DNA of 64,000 bases from Lawsonia intracellularis PHE/MN1-00 (GCF_000055945.1 NC_008011.1:434001-498000), one strand, 5' to 3'; positions 47,800 through 59,610 are shown, counted from the first letter of the stretch. A program made the numbers and translations. Notes: generated by a model from the letters alone, not told the origin.

Positions 47800-49527
47800 T
47801 TAAGATAGTCCCCAAGTTACATAGACAGTATCACGCCAAGAGTAAAAGTCTGTAAAAAATCTTTCTAAAGAAAATGAAGACTTCTCGCCTGTTTTTCTAT
47901 TTTTTACTTCTATAATACCATTTGCAAGACTTTTAGCTCCAATAATAACTTGTATTGGAAAACCTAACAGATCAGCATCATTAAACTTTATTCCAGGCCG
48001 TTCTTCACGATCATCTAAAAAAACCTCTATCCCTTCTGATAAAAAAAATTGATATATTTCTGATGCTTTCATAACCACTGATTCATCTCTAGGATCAAGA
48101 TTGATCAACATAATTTCAAATGGTGCTAATGGAGGAGGAAATATAATACCATACTTATCGTTATTTTGTTCTATACATGCAGCAATAACACGAGATACGC
48201 CTATCCCATAACATCCCATAACCATAAGTTGCTCTTCTCCATTTTCATCAAGAAAAAAAGCATTCATTGATTTAGAATATTTTGTTCCAAGCTTAAAAAC
48301 ATGACCTACTTCAATTCCTTTTGTAAGAGCAATTTCTCTACCACATGAAGGACAACCATCTGCATCTGTAATAAGTCGTATATCAGCAAAAGTAATATTC
48401 TGGACATCTCTAGCTAAGTCAACATGAAGAATATGTTTATCGGGTTTATTAGCTCCTACAACCCAATCATTATAAACCATTAATTCATGATCTGCGATAA
48501 TAGGTCCAGCAGTAAATCCTACAGGTCCAGCAAATCCTACAGGAGCTCCTGTCCACTGATGAACTTGTTCAGGAGTTGCCATAGTTATTACTGTAGCATC
48601 CAGCATATTTTTAACTTTGACTTCATTAACCTCTCTATCACCTCTTACTAATACTGCTACAGGCTTATTATCTATTGTGTATAAAATTGTCTTGATAATT
48701 TGTTGCTCAGGAATAGTAAGAAATGTGCTTACCGCTTTAATTGTATGTTGACCAGGTGTAACAACCTCTTCCATGCTCTTCTCTAAAGTTAAAGCCTTAG
48801 TTTGAGGAGGTAAAGTTGCTGCATGTTCAATATTTGCTGCCCAATCACATTTTCTACAAAAGGCGATAGTATCTTCTCCTGAATCTGCTATTACCATAAA
48901 TTCATGAGAAAAATTTCCTCCTATGGAACCTGAATCTGCCTCTACTGCTCTAAAATCTAATGCCATACATGTAAAAATAGCTTTATAAGCATCAAACATT
49001 GTATGATAACTGATATCAGCTCCTTCATTATCTTGATCAAAAGAATATGCATCTTTCATGAGAAATTCACGAGCCCTCATAAGGCCAAAACGTGGTCGAA
49101 TTTCATCACGAAACTTTGTCTGAATTTGATAAACATTAATTGGAAGTTGACGATAAGAACGAACTTCTCCTCTAAGTAAATGTGTTACAACTTCTTCATG
49201 TGTAGGTCCAAGACAATACTCTCGATCATGCCTATCTTTAATCCTAAGAAGTTCTTTTCCATATTGATCCCAACGGCCTGACTCTTTCCATAAGTCAGCA
49301 GGTTGAACCATAGGCATTAAAATTTCTTCCGCACCTATTCTATTCATCTCACTTCTTATAATAGATATCGCTTTATTAAGCGTCTTTAGCCCCAATGGTA
49401 ACCATGTATAAATACCTGAAGTAAGTTTACGAATCATTCCAGCACGGATTAATAATTTATGACTAAGCAATTCAGCATCACCAGGTGCTTCTTTTAATGT
49501 AGGGATATAACACTGCGACCAACGCAT
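47800..49527 (-). CDS. proS: Prolyl-tRNA synthetase
   Basis: ProS charges tRNA-Pro. The 575-residue class II synthetase is the bacterial type. The N-terminal catalytic part has [20 protein letters not shown] near residue 20, motif 2 is [20 protein letters not shown] near 137-160 and motif 3 is [13 protein letters not shown] near residue 440. An inserted YbaK-like editing domain lies at about 235-390, which removes Ala-tRNA-Pro. The C-terminal anticodon-binding domain follows. It lies alone on the minus strand beyond tRNA-Lys. Confidence 0.95.
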
Positions 49528-49647
49528 AATGACCTCAAATTATTATAATAGTTTAATACAATAAAAATAGTATCTGAAAATGGATAGTTACTTTTCAAAC
49601 TGTTTCTTAATATGACCTGAACAACAAAAAAGATTTATTTTGTTATA

Positions 49648-50544
49648 TTAAATATTGTGAGTTGAACGTCGAGCTCGAAAACGTTTTTCAATACCACGGA
49701 CAACAGCACTTTTGTATCGTGCCCATTCTGGTGCTACAAGCTCTTCTGGAAGAGGGTCAGCTACGACTCTATGAATCACAATATCTGGACGTAACCTATA
49801 TAATGATTCAACAACAAGATCAGAATAGTCTGCTTCAGTTAATGGATAATAGTTACCTGCATTGAACTCTTTTTCAAGTATAGTATTTTTACAAACATAA
49901 ACATTATGGAATTTGATTCCATGAATAGGTAAACTATTTAGTCTATCTATTGTTTGCAACATATGGGTAGGGGTTTCTCCAGGAAGACCAAACATAACAT
50001 GTGCACAAACTTGAAGGCCTGCATTTGCAGCTTGAATAATAGCTTGTTCTGAGCATTTAGAAGAATGTCCACGTTTAATCTTTATAAGTGTTTCATCATG
50101 AAGACTTTGAACACCAAATTCTACCCATTTTTCTAAATAAGGCATTTCTACAATTAAAGATAATTTTTTATTTGTTAAACAATCAGGTCTAGTACCTACA
50201 GAAATACCTGCAACATCCTGTAAACCCTTAATTTGAGCTAAGATAGAAGAAAATTTACTTAATGGTCCGTAGGTATTGGAAAAAGATTGTAGGTAGGCTA
50301 TAAAACGTATATATTGATTGGAAATAGAAAAGTGTTTGTGCCAATAGTTCCATTGTTCAGTTATAGACATACCGGATAAACCAAGGCCGGATCCTGAGCC
50401 AGACACATTACAGAACACACATCCAATGTTGGAATTTGAACGCTCTCTATTTGGACAAGAACTTCCAACATCTAAAGGAATTTTCTGACCACGACATCCA
50501 AGTCGCCGACGAAAATGCATTGCAAGATTATTCCATGTGTTCAT
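49648..50544 (-). CDS. Radical SAM protein, YhcC family
   Basis: The 298-residue protein starts with a family segment (NNLAMHFRRRLGCRGQKIPLD) and has cluster-binding cysteines in SCPNRERSNSNIGCVFC near residue 30, the pattern of the YhcC/TIGR01212 radical SAM group. GISVGTRPDC near 135 and KWVEFGVQSLHDETL near 160 are typical Elp3/MiaB-like core segments. Its biochemical substrate is not established in the family. It is divergent from mreB across an 88-base gap. It lacks fused accessory domains. Confidence 0.88.
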   Translation of the reverse strand: MNTWNNLAMHFRRRLGCRGQKIPLDVGSSCPNRERSNSNIGCVFCNVSGSGSGLGLSGMSITEQWNYWHKHFSISNQYIRFIAYLQSFSNTYGPLSKFSSILAQIKGLQDVAGISVGTRPDCLTNKKLSLIVEMPYLEKWVEFGVQSLHDETLIKIKRGHSSKCSEQAIIQAANAGLQVCAHVMFGLPGETPTHMLQTIDRLNSLPIHGIKFHNVYVCKNTILEKEFNAGNYYPLTEADYSDLVVESLYRLRPDIVIHRVVADPLPEELVAPEWARYKSAVVRGIEKRFRARRSTHNI

Positions 50545-50617
50545 CTTTCTATTGACAGCAGAAAATTTTTAGAACATCAAGTTCATTAGTTCTAATTAAC
50601 TATATTAATTACGGTGA

Positions 50618-51673
<1,056 letters not shown>

Positions 51674-51783
51674 AATATCTGCTTATCTCTGTTTCTTTAT
51701 TTGTAAAAATTATTTACCATAATTAAAGCAGGTTATCATAAAATAAAATATAAACATGTCCTTCACAATCATAGACTGGAAGA

Positions 51784-52668
51784 ATGATGCCCCCTAAGCG
51801 TTTATTGCTCATTTCTGCCTTAATTCTGCTTATTTATTTAGGAGGCTACAGTTGGAACCAGCGTACGCACTTCCTAGATACAATAGTAACTAATGTAGGA
51901 TTAGAAACTTCAGGGTATGTCATTAAGTCTGTTTTGTTTGTACAAGATGCTATTTTAGATGCTTGGAAAAAATATGTAGATCTTGTCAATGTTCGTGAAG
52001 AAAATGACAACTTAAAAAAAGAACTTTCTAAAACAAAAAGAGAGCTATTCCTTGCATCAGAGGAGCGAGCAGAACTGGATAGACTCCGTGACCTACTGAA
52101 GATTTCTCCTCCTATAGGTTGGACTATACAAGGAACTCGTGTTCTTGCTGGAAGAATGGGCTCCAATGCTGCTCTTGCCACCATAGTCATTGATCGTGGA
52201 TATCTTACAGGGGCGATACCAGGAACACCTGTAATAACACAAGACGGTATAGTTGGACGTGTATTTCGTGCTGGACCAACGACTTCAACTGTACTCCTTC
52301 TTATAGATCCAGGAAGTCGTATTGCTGTTGTAAGTCAAAAAAATAGAGTACAAGGTATTCTTGTCGGCTCTGGAGCAATGTCACCTTTAGAGGTACGTTT
52401 TGTTTCACGAAATAGATCTATAGAGCCTGGAGAACTTCTTGTCACTTCAGGCCTAGATGAAGCTTTTCCAAAAGGTATCCCTGTTGCCAAAATATCAAAA
52501 GTAACTGACTCAGATATGTCTCCATTTCAAACAGTTGAAGCAACACCTCTAGTGCCTATCCTAAATATTGAAGAATTACTCCTTCTTCAACAACCAGTAT
52601 ACCATAACCAAAACTTTTCCTCTATTGATGATGTACAACAAACTGAAAGTGTGAGTGTGCTAAAATGA
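51784..52668 (+). CDS. mreC: Rod shape-determining protein MreC
   Basis: MreC is a bitopic periplasmic scaffold linking MreB/MreD to the elongasome. The 294-residue protein has one N-terminal membrane helix (about residues 6-24), a coiled coil at about 65-105 (ENDNLKKELSKTKRELFLASE) and the double beta-barrel domain with GVVGRV-type segments (here DGIVGRVFRAGPTTSTVLLL). Two successive ATG codons stand at 51784 and 51787. It overlaps mreD by four bases. Confidence 0.93.
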   Translation: MMPPKRLLLISALILLIYLGGYSWNQRTHFLDTIVTNVGLETSGYVIKSVLFVQDAILDAWKKYVDLVNVREENDNLKKELSKTKRELFLASEERAELDRLRDLLKISPPIGWTIQGTRVLAGRMGSNAALATIVIDRGYLTGAIPGTPVITQDGIVGRVFRAGPTTSTVLLLIDPGSRIAVVSQKNRVQGILVGSGAMSPLEVRFVSRNRSIEPGELLVTSGLDEAFPKGIPVAKISKVTDSDMSPFQTVEATPLVPILNIEELLLLQQPVYHNQNFSSIDDVQQTESVSVLK

Positions 52669-53135
52669 AATTCCGCAATACTCTTTGGTGGGTACTCTTT
52701 TTCATTATAAGCATATTATTACAAAAAACATTCCCAGGTATTGATACCCTTGTTATAGGACTACTTATATCACTAGAAGAAAGAAGTCCCTTACAAACTT
52801 TATGGGTATTACTTACCATTATTATTATCCAAGAAGGATGTGGAACACTTGATTTTGGGGTATCAATTTTATGGTATAGCTGTGTAATTGGACTATTTTT
52901 TATCGGGTGTTGGTTATTTGAAACAAAAAACTTTTTATTCATTATTCTATTAAGTATTGCCATAGGAATAACAAAGTTTTTTGTTATTACTTTAATGAGT
53001 CATCTACAAAACCTTCCTGACAATACTAGCTTAATCATTAATGAATGTATGCTGCAGGCACTCTATATCCCTATTGCCTGGAAACTTATTTCATTAACAC
53101 GTTCATGGGTGACTAAATATGAAGCTGAAGCTTGA
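52665..53135 (+). CDS. mreD: Rod shape-determining protein MreD
   Basis: The 156-residue protein is highly hydrophobic with five or so predicted membrane helices, as expected for MreD, the integral membrane member of the MreBCD complex. Sequence conservation in this family is low; its position between mreC (four-base overlap) and mrdA (17-base overlap) supports the call. Confidence 0.87.
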   Translation: MKFRNTLWWVLFFIISILLQKTFPGIDTLVIGLLISLEERSPLQTLWVLLTIIIIQEGCGTLDFGVSILWYSCVIGLFFIGCWLFETKNFLFIILLSIAIGITKFFVITLMSHLQNLPDNTSLIINECMLQALYIPIAWKLISLTRSWVTKYEAEA

Positions 53136-54912
53136 TCCTGAAGGTTATCAACCACCAAGAAGTGGAATTTTACTTTTACAATTCCTTATCGGAGCACTTT
53201 TTTTTGTTTTTGTACTTCGTTTTTGGTACTTACAAATTCATAAAGGTACAGAATTTGCTCGGCAAGCACAAAATAACAGACTTCGGAATGAACGTGTCTA
53301 TGCCTCTAGAGGACTTATTAAAGATAAAAATGGTATATTACTTGCTGAAAACCGTCCAGCTTTTGGTCTTGCATTAGTGAGAGAAGACTGCCCTGATATC
53401 ACAACAACCCTTGCACAAGTTAGTGTTTGGATGGATACACCCCTTGAGCAACTAATAGCAAAATTTAATCAAGATAAAAGAAAAGTTAAACCATTTGAAC
53501 CAATCCTGTTGTTTACAGATATTCCTTTTGAACAAGTTGCAAAAATAGAATCTCAGCTTATGCATTGGCCAGGGCTTATAACTGTAGCTCACTCCAAACG
53601 CTATTACCCTCAAAGCCATGAATTTGCACATATACTTGGTTATGTTGCTGAAGCTAATGAAAAAGAACTTGCTATGGATAAAGTACTCTCATTAGGAGAT
53701 ACTATAGGAAAACAAGGTCTTGAGTATATCCTTGAACCACGTTTAAGAGGAGAAAAAGGTGAATATAGTGTTGAAGTGGATGTACTAGGAAGAGCTTTAG
53801 GAAAAGTATTAGTTAAAGCACCCCAGCATGGTGAGGATATTCAGCTTAGCCTTGATGCACAACTTCAACAAAAAATTGTCTCATTACTAGATACACATGC
53901 TGCTTGTGTCATTGTTATAGAACCTCACACAGGAAGACTCCAAGCACTTGTTACGACTCCAGCATATGACAACAATCTTTTTGTACGTGGACTTTCTCAA
54001 AAAAATTGGGAAATCCTAAGAGATAATCCACGTCATCCACTACAAAATAGGACTATTCAAAGTACATATCCTCCTGCTTCAATATGGAAACTTCTTATGA
54101 TAGGATTATTCCTTGAAGAAGGTATTGCCCCTTCAACTCATATAACCTGTACAGGTAGTGTTACTCTTGGAGATCATATATTTCGATGTTGGAAAAAACA
54201 CGGGCATGGCTCTGTTGATATGAAGCGCTCTCTTACTGACTCCTGTGATGTTTACTTTTATATTCTTGGAGAAAAACTTGGAATTGATAAAATTGAAAAT
54301 TTTGCCAAAGCCTGTGGATTTGGTTCTCTCACAAAAATTGATCTCCCTTATGAAAAAGTAGGACTTGTTCCTTCACGCTCTTGGAAGCGTAGCCGGTTTG
54401 GTGATAATTGGTACAAAGGGGAAACACTAAATACATCTATTGGACAAGGATACACCTTAACAACTCCATTACAGATAGCTGTTTTTGTTTCATCTCTTAT
54501 TAATGGTGGTAACTTAATGAAACCATTACTGCTTTCAGAAGATAAACCACAAGTTTTAGGGAAAATCCCATTCTCTGAAGAAACACTAGCTTTTATTAAT
54601 AATACTATGAGACTTACTGTTGAAAAAGGCACAGCAAGAGTTCTAAGACGTAATGACGCTATCATTGGTGGTAAAACAGGTACAGCTCAAGTTGTTAAGC
54701 TTAAAATGGTTGGAGAACGAAGACTCAAAGCAGATGAAGTAAGTTACATGGAGAGAGATCATGCATGGATTGCCTCATGGGGGAAAAAAGATGATCAAGA
54801 GGTTGTCGTTGTTGTTATGATCGAACATGGTGGAATGGGGAGCTCAACAGCTGGTCCAATTGCTCGCAAAGTTTATGATATTCTTTTTTCAACAAAACAA
54901 GAGCATAGTTAA
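53119..54912 (+). CDS. mrdA: Penicillin-binding protein 2 (elongation transpeptidase)
   Basis: PBP2 is the class B transpeptidase of the elongasome and works with RodA. The 597-residue protein has one N-terminal membrane helix (about residues 18-40), the dimerisation/pedestal domain with RGLIKDKNG near residue 65, and the transpeptidase domain. The latter shows SIWK (Ser321, Lys324), the second motif S-C-D in RSLTDSCDVYF and KTGTA near residue 520. It overlaps mreD by 17 bases and precedes rodA by 24. A mecillinam-type target by family knowledge. Confidence 0.95.
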   Translation: MKLKLDPEGYQPPRSGILLLQFLIGALFFVFVLRFWYLQIHKGTEFARQAQNNRLRNERVYASRGLIKDKNGILLAENRPAFGLALVREDCPDITTTLAQVSVWMDTPLEQLIAKFNQDKRKVKPFEPILLFTDIPFEQVAKIESQLMHWPGLITVAHSKRYYPQSHEFAHILGYVAEANEKELAMDKVLSLGDTIGKQGLEYILEPRLRGEKGEYSVEVDVLGRALGKVLVKAPQHGEDIQLSLDAQLQQKIVSLLDTHAACVIVIEPHTGRLQALVTTPAYDNNLFVRGLSQKNWEILRDNPRHPLQNRTIQSTYPPASIWKLLMIGLFLEEGIAPSTHITCTGSVTLGDHIFRCWKKHGHGSVDMKRSLTDSCDVYFYILGEKLGIDKIENFAKACGFGSLTKIDLPYEKVGLVPSRSWKRSRFGDNWYKGETLNTSIGQGYTLTTPLQIAVFVSSLINGGNLMKPLLLSEDKPQVLGKIPFSEETLAFINNTMRLTVEKGTARVLRRNDAIIGGKTGTAQVVKLKMVGERRLKADEVSYMERDHAWIASWGKKDDQEVVVVVMIEHGGMGSSTAGPIARKVYDILFSTKQEHS

Positions 54913-54936
54913 CTCTATATAAGGAAAATTATCTAT

Positions 54937-56052
54937 ATGGAGCCAATAGATCGTAGACTCATTACACATATAAACTGGGGGTTATTAGCCTACACAGGAA
55001 TACTTTTTTTCATTGGAACAAGTAATCTTTATTCAGCAAGTGGTATCCGCTTAGAAAATGGAATCACACTTTCCCCATTTTACCAACGTCAAATTGTATG
55101 GGGAGGATTTGGTTTACTTGCCATGATTGTATCTATGAGTTTTGATTATAGAAAACTACAAAGTCTTGCCCTTCCTTTTTTTCTTTTTACACTTTTTCTT
55201 CTAATACTTACACCTATTCTTGGAAAAACTATTTATGGTGCTAAAAGATGGATACCACTTGGTTTATTCAACTTACAACCTAGTGAGTTAGCAAAACTAG
55301 CGGTTCTAATTATGGGAGCAAGAATGCTTTCACTTGATGGAGCACCTCTTTCATGGGCTCAACTAATAAAAATGTTAATTATTGGAGTTATTCCTGCAGG
55401 CCTTATTGCTCTACAACCAGATTTAGGGACTGCACTCACAGTTTTTGCTATTCTTGGAGGCATGGTTTGCTATCATGGTCTTCAACCTCATGTACTGCGT
55501 ATTTGTCTTATTATTATTCCATTATTAATTCCTCTTAGCTGGTTTTTCCTTCATGATTACCAAAAACAACGTATTGTTACTTTTTTAGATCCTACTAAAG
55601 ATCCTCGAGGATCTGGATACCACATTATTCAATCACAGATAGCTATTGGTTCAGGACAATTCTCAGGAAAAGGTTTTCTTCAAGGAACTCAAAGCCAACT
55701 TCGCTTTTTACCTGAGAAACATACAGACTTTGCTATTGCTGTATTTGGAGAGGAGTGGGGATTTTTAGGCTGTATAACTCTTATGGGATTGTTTTGTCTT
55801 TTCCTATTAGGTATTTTTAACACAGTAAAAGGTGCAAAAGATCGTTTTGGAAGTACATTAGCTGCCGGAATTTTTATGTATTTTTTCTGGCAATTCTTTG
55901 TTAATATTGGTATGGTTCTTGGTCTTATGCCAGTAGTTGGTATTCCATTACCATTTCTAAGTTATGGCGGTAGTGCAACGCTTGTAAACTTTATTTTAAT
56001 AGGCCTTGTACTTAATATTTCAATGCGTAGGTTTGTATTCAAAAGTTATTAA
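54937..56052 (+). CDS. rodA: Peptidoglycan glycosyltransferase RodA
   Basis: RodA is the SEDS-family polymerase that makes glycan strands with PBP2 during cell elongation. The 371-residue protein has about ten membrane helices. Conserved SEDS segments are LQPSELAKLAVLIMGA near residue 110, LQPDLGTALTV near residue 157, LPEKHTDFAIAVFGEEWGF near residue 257 and GIPLPFLSYGGSATLVNF near residue 335. It completes the elongasome genes and lies 24 bases before the bactofilin gene. Confidence 0.95.
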   Translation: MEPIDRRLITHINWGLLAYTGILFFIGTSNLYSASGIRLENGITLSPFYQRQIVWGGFGLLAMIVSMSFDYRKLQSLALPFFLFTLFLLILTPILGKTIYGAKRWIPLGLFNLQPSELAKLAVLIMGARMLSLDGAPLSWAQLIKMLIIGVIPAGLIALQPDLGTALTVFAILGGMVCYHGLQPHVLRICLIIIPLLIPLSWFFLHDYQKQRIVTFLDPTKDPRGSGYHIIQSQIAIGSGQFSGKGFLQGTQSQLRFLPEKHTDFAIAVFGEEWGFLGCITLMGLFCLFLLGIFNTVKGAKDRFGSTLAAGIFMYFFWQFFVNIGMVLGLMPVVGIPLPFLSYGGSATLVNFILIGLVLNISMRRFVFKSY

Positions 56053-56076
56053 TAAAACTAGGGTGGAGAATTTACT

Positions 56077-56424
56077 GTGAGTAAAGAAGAAATCAATGCA
56101 TTTCTTGGTTCTGGAACCACTTATCAAGGAAATCTTATTTTCCAAAATGCTGTTCGTATTGATGGATCCTTTAAAGGTGAAATACAATCTGAAGGTTCCT
56201 TAATCGTAGGAAAAGAAGGCTCAATAGAAGGAACTCTTGATGTTGGAGAACTCATTCTCAGTGGCTTTTTTATGGGCGAAGTCCGTGCAACAAGAAAAGT
56301 GACAGTCCATAAAACAGGAAGGCTTCAAGGAACACTAGTGTCCCCTGCCTTGATTGTTGAAGAAGGAGCCATTATTGATGGTCAGGTTGTAATGCAATCA
56401 CCTATGCCAGAACTATCTGAATAA
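56077..56424 (+). CDS. Bactofilin (polymer-forming cytoskeletal protein)
   Basis: Bactofilins self-assemble into filaments that help localise cell-wall or surface factors. The 115-residue protein has the beta-helical core typical of the family, with repeating glycine-rich turns (AVRIDGSFKGEIQSEG and VGELILSGFFMGEVRATRKV) and ends just after the last turn. It starts at GTG with GGTGGAG upstream. It sits 24 bases after rodA and before the atp genes, so it is probably coexpressed with the shape operon. Confidence 0.9.
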   Translation: MSKEEINAFLGSGTTYQGNLIFQNAVRIDGSFKGEIQSEGSLIVGKEGSIEGTLDVGELILSGFFMGEVRATRKVTVHKTGRLQGTLVSPALIVEEGAIIDGQVVMQSPMPELSE

Positions 56425-56448
56425 TATATAAAAATTAAATCTACTTCT

Positions 56449-56478
56449 TTGACAGAAAAGTATCTTTCAGCTAAGAAT
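56449..56478 (+). promoter_or_regulatory. Candidate promoter of the atp operon
   Basis: A perfect TTGACA (56449-56454) is followed after 18 bases by AAGAAT (56473-56478), a four-of-six match to the -10 consensus. It lies in the 94-base gap between bactofilin and the first atp gene. Confidence 0.35.
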
Positions 56479-56518
56479 TTGGTAATTTAGATAACTATTT
56501 TCATCTAAGGAGTATTAC

Positions 56519-56941
56519 GTGATAGAGCTTAATATTACGTTACTCATTCAATTAATTAATTTTCTAATAGCCCTTATTGGGATTAACTATATTCTTGTCC
56601 AACCTATTAGAAATAGTATATACCAACGCCAACAAGTATTCTCATCAAAAGAGGTATACATTAGTGAACTTACACACCAAGTAAATAAAGACCTTCTTCA
56701 GTATGAATTTATAATTACAAAAACTAAAGAAGAAGCTATCTCCTACTATAAACATGAACAAGAAAATACTGAACGTTTGAAAAATACTATGTTAAATGAA
56801 GCACAAGAAGAAGCAAAAAAACAAACTAAAGAAACACAAATTACAATAATGACTGAAGCACAAGACGCAAAACAATTACTAGAAAAAGAAATCGTTCCTT
56901 TTGCTCATAATATTGTAACGAATTTACTAAAGAATGTATAA
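56519..56941 (+). CDS. atpF': ATP synthase F0 subunit b'
   Basis: The 140-residue protein starts with GTG after AAGGAG. It has one N-terminal hydrophobic helix (about residues 5-27) and then a long charged helix rich in Glu/Lys/Gln, the layout of an F0 b-type subunit. Together with the next gene it forms the b'/b heterodimeric peripheral stalk known from alpha- and deltaproteobacteria and cyanobacteria. It heads the order b'-b-delta-alpha-gamma-beta-epsilon. Confidence 0.88.
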   Translation: MIELNITLLIQLINFLIALIGINYILVQPIRNSIYQRQQVFSSKEVYISELTHQVNKDLLQYEFIITKTKEEAISYYKHEQENTERLKNTMLNEAQEEAKKQTKETQITIMTEAQDAKQLLEKEIVPFAHNIVTNLLKNV

Positions 56942-56961
56942 CTTCTAAAAGGAGTTACTCT

Positions 56962-57537
56962 TTGAACACCTTCTTCTCCTTTATTCTTTCTAAAGATGGT
57001 ATTATTACAATTGCAGGGATTATACTATTTAGTATTCTTATTCACTTTAAAGATCCTTATCATCCCTGGATAAATCTTTTAGGGAGATTTGGAAATCTTA
57101 GTATATTTCTTTATATTCTCTGGCGTGCAGCAGGTAAAAAAATTATTCAATTTTTTTCTCAACAAAAAAACAATATTATTCATAAACTTCAAACACTTGA
57201 ATTACAAAAAAATGAGGTAGAAAAAAACTTAGCTGCTATACAAGCACAAATGGCTCTCCTTAATGCAAAACAAGAAGCTATTCGTGAAGAAAGCCGTATT
57301 CAAGCCGAAAAACTCAAAAAATATATGTTTGATGAAACACAAAAAGAAATTGAACATATTCATAAACAAACACAGCAAATTATAGAAACAGAATCAAAAG
57401 AAATAGCTTATAACCTAAGATCACAACTTGCAGATCAAATAGTAAGTAAAGCTGAAAAAGAATTAAAACATCAATTGGATATGGCTAGTCACTTCAAACT
57501 AATTGATAATGCTTTAACAAAGGTAGTACTCTCTTGA
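56962..57537 (+). CDS. atpF: ATP synthase F0 subunit b
   Basis: The 191-residue protein has two hydrophobic N-terminal segments (about residues 13-27 and 38-55), then a long coiled-coil region of Gln/Lys/Glu-rich heptads (KLQTLELQKNEVEKNLAAIQ) that forms the peripheral stalk. The start is TTG; AAAAGGAG lies seven bases upstream and no in-frame ATG occurs before residue 90, so TTG is the only sensible start. The delta gene overlaps its end by four bases. Confidence 0.88.
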   Translation: MNTFFSFILSKDGIITIAGIILFSILIHFKDPYHPWINLLGRFGNLSIFLYILWRAAGKKIIQFFSQQKNNIIHKLQTLELQKNEVEKNLAAIQAQMALLNAKQEAIREESRIQAEKLKKYMFDETQKEIEHIHKQTQQIIETESKEIAYNLRSQLADQIVSKAEKELKHQLDMASHFKLIDNALTKVVLS

Positions 57538-58100
57538 TTGGAGATATCATTGCACAACGATACGCTCAGGCTTTATTTGATCTTGGGAAAGAGCAAAGTC
57601 TTCATGAAGTGGAACTGTATGATACAGCACTTTCACAAATTGAAGAATTACTTATGACTTCAAATGAGTTAACCTATTTTCTTCATGCCCCTATATTTAC
57701 AATATATGAAAAACAAGGCGTTCTATTAAAATTATTAGAACTAATTGATGCAGCACAACCTATCAAAAATTTTTGTTTGCTTCTTGCAGAGAAAGAACGT
57801 TTACCTCTTCTTACGCAAATTATTAATAGCTTTAAAGTACTTCTTGATAATGCCAAAAACATTGTTCATGGCCAACTTATAACAGCTATTACTTTAGATG
57901 AAAAAAAACAATCTGAACTTCTTATCTCACTAGAAAAACAAACAAATAGAAAACTTGAATTACTGTTTCAAGTAAATCCTGACATTCTTGGTGGCATTGT
58001 TCTTCATATTGGAGACAAGGTTTTTGATGCCAGCCTCCGTACTCAATTAGAATGTATAAGAAATACTATCAAGAAAGGTGAAACGAATCATGCATATTAA
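57534..58100 (+). CDS. atpH: ATP synthase F1 subunit delta
   Basis: Delta joins the b stalk to the top of the alpha3beta3 head. The 188-residue protein has the N-terminal [13 protein letters not shown] helix, the [18 protein letters not shown] core and the C-terminal [25 protein letters not shown] signature. It begins at TTG, overlapping the b gene by four bases; no in-frame ATG lies close. Its end overlaps the alpha gene by 11 bases. Confidence 0.93.
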   Translation: MIGDIIAQRYAQALFDLGKEQSLHEVELYDTALSQIEELLMTSNELTYFLHAPIFTIYEKQGVLLKLLELIDAAQPIKNFCLLLAEKERLPLLTQIINSFKVLLDNAKNIVHGQLITAITLDEKKQSELLISLEKQTNRKLELLFQVNPDILGGIVLHIGDKVFDASLRTQLECIRNTIKKGETNHAY

Positions 58101-59610
58101 AGCCGATGAGATTAGTACAATCATCAAAGAACAAATCCAAAATTACAGTCAACGTATTGAAACTACAGAAGTAGGAACAGTATTATCTGTAGGTGATGGA
58201 ATTGCACGTGTATATGGTGTGCAAGACGTCATGTCAATGGAGTTGTTAGAGTTCCCTGGTAATCTATTAGGTATGGTTCTTAACCTTGAACAAGATAATG
58301 TTGGAGTTGCACTTCTTGGTGATGACACAGGTGTTGAAGAAGGGTCAACAGTCAAACGGACTGGACGAATCTTTTCTGTTCCTGTTGGAGATGCTGTAAC
58401 TGGCCGTGTTCTTAATCCATTAGGTCAACCTCTTGATGGTTTAGGTCCTCTCAATGCAACTGAAAAAAAGCCTGTAGAAGTAAAAGCACCAAGTATTATT
58501 GACCGTAAAAGCATTTATGAACCATTAGTTACAGGAATTAAAGCCATTGATGCAATGACTCCTATTGGCCGTGGACAACGTGAACTTATTATTGGTGACC
58601 GCCAAACAGGAAAAACATCTATTTGTATTGATGCTATTCTTGCCCAAAAAGAGTCTGGAGTACACTGTTTTTATGTAGCTATTGGACAAAAAGCTTCAAC
58701 AGTTGCACTTGTTGCAGACACACTACGTAAACATGGTGCAATGGAATATACAACTATCATTGCTGCAACAGCCTCTGATCCTGCACCTTTACAATATATT
58801 TCCCCATATTCAGGTTGTACAATGGCAGAGTATTATAGAGATCATGGACAACATGCTTTAATTGTATATGATGATCTATCAAAACAAGCTGTAGCTTATC
58901 GACAAATGTCTCTTTTACTTCGCCGTCCACCAGGACGTGAAGCTTTTCCTGGTGATGTTTTCTATCTTCACTCTAGACTTCTTGAACGGGCAGCTAAGCT
59001 TAGCGATGAACTTGGTGGAGGTTCACTTACAGCACTTCCTATCATTGAAACTCAAGCTGGAGATGTTTCTGCATATATTCCAACAAATGTCATTTCTATT
59101 ACTGATGGACAAGTATATCTAGAGCCAAATTTATTTAATGCTGGTGTGCGTCCAGCAATTAACGTCGGTCTCTCAGTATCCCGCGTTGGTGGTGCAGCTC
59201 AAACAAAAGCAATGAAACAAGTTTCAGGTACAATGCGTCTTGATCTTGCTCAATATAGAGAACTAGCAGCTTTTGCACAATTCAGTTCAGATCTTGACAA
59301 AGAAACACAAACAAAACTTGAACGTGGTGCACGGCTTGTAGAACTATTAAAACAACCACAATATCAGCCCATGCAACTTCCTGAACAAGTAATCGTTATG
59401 TTTGCTGCAACAAAAGGCTTTATGGATGATATACCTATTGATCACATCCAAAATTTTAGCAAAACACTTATTGAATATATACAAACTATGAATCCAAAGA
59501 TTCTTGAGAATATCTCCACCCAACAGGCACTAAACGAAGAGTTAGATCAACAGCTTACAACAGCAATTACAGAATGCAAAAAAACCTTTTTACCTATGAA
59601 TAAAAGGTAA
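58090..59610 (+). CDS. atpA: ATP synthase F1 subunit alpha
   Basis: The alpha subunit carries the non-catalytic nucleotide sites. The 506-residue protein starts [13 protein letters not shown], with Walker [10 protein letters not shown] near residue 170 and the signature [17 protein letters not shown] near residue 355. A GTG four codons earlier is in frame, but the ATG at 58090 with AAGGTG upstream fits the family start. It overlaps the delta gene by 11 bases. Confidence 0.97.
   Translation: MHIKADEISTIIKEQIQNYSQRIETTEVGTVLSVGDGIARVYGVQDVMSMELLEFPGNLLGMVLNLEQDNVGVALLGDDTGVEEGSTVKRTGRIFSVPVGDAVTGRVLNPLGQPLDGLGPLNATEKKPVEVKAPSIIDRKSIYEPLVTGIKAIDAMTPIGRGQRELIIGDRQTGKTSICIDAILAQKESGVHCFYVAIGQKASTVALVADTLRKHGAMEYTTIIAATASDPAPLQYISPYSGCTMAEYYRDHGQHALIVYDDLSKQAVAYRQMSLLLRRPPGREAFPGDVFYLHSRLLERAAKLSDELGGGSLTALPIIETQAGDVSAYIPTNVISITDGQVYLEPNLFNAGVRPAINVGLSVSRVGGAAQTKAMKQVSGTMRLDLAQYRELAAFAQFSSDLDKETQTKLERGARLVELLKQPQYQPMQLPEQVIVMFAATKGFMDDIPIDHIQNFSKTLIEYIQTMNPKILENISTQQALNEELDQQLTTAITECKKTFLPMNKR

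Noticed and set aside
54061-54270. Unusual second transpeptidase motif (S-C-D) in PBP2
   Set aside because: Ser-x-Asp is common in class B PBPs of the PBP2 type, so it is not an anomaly.
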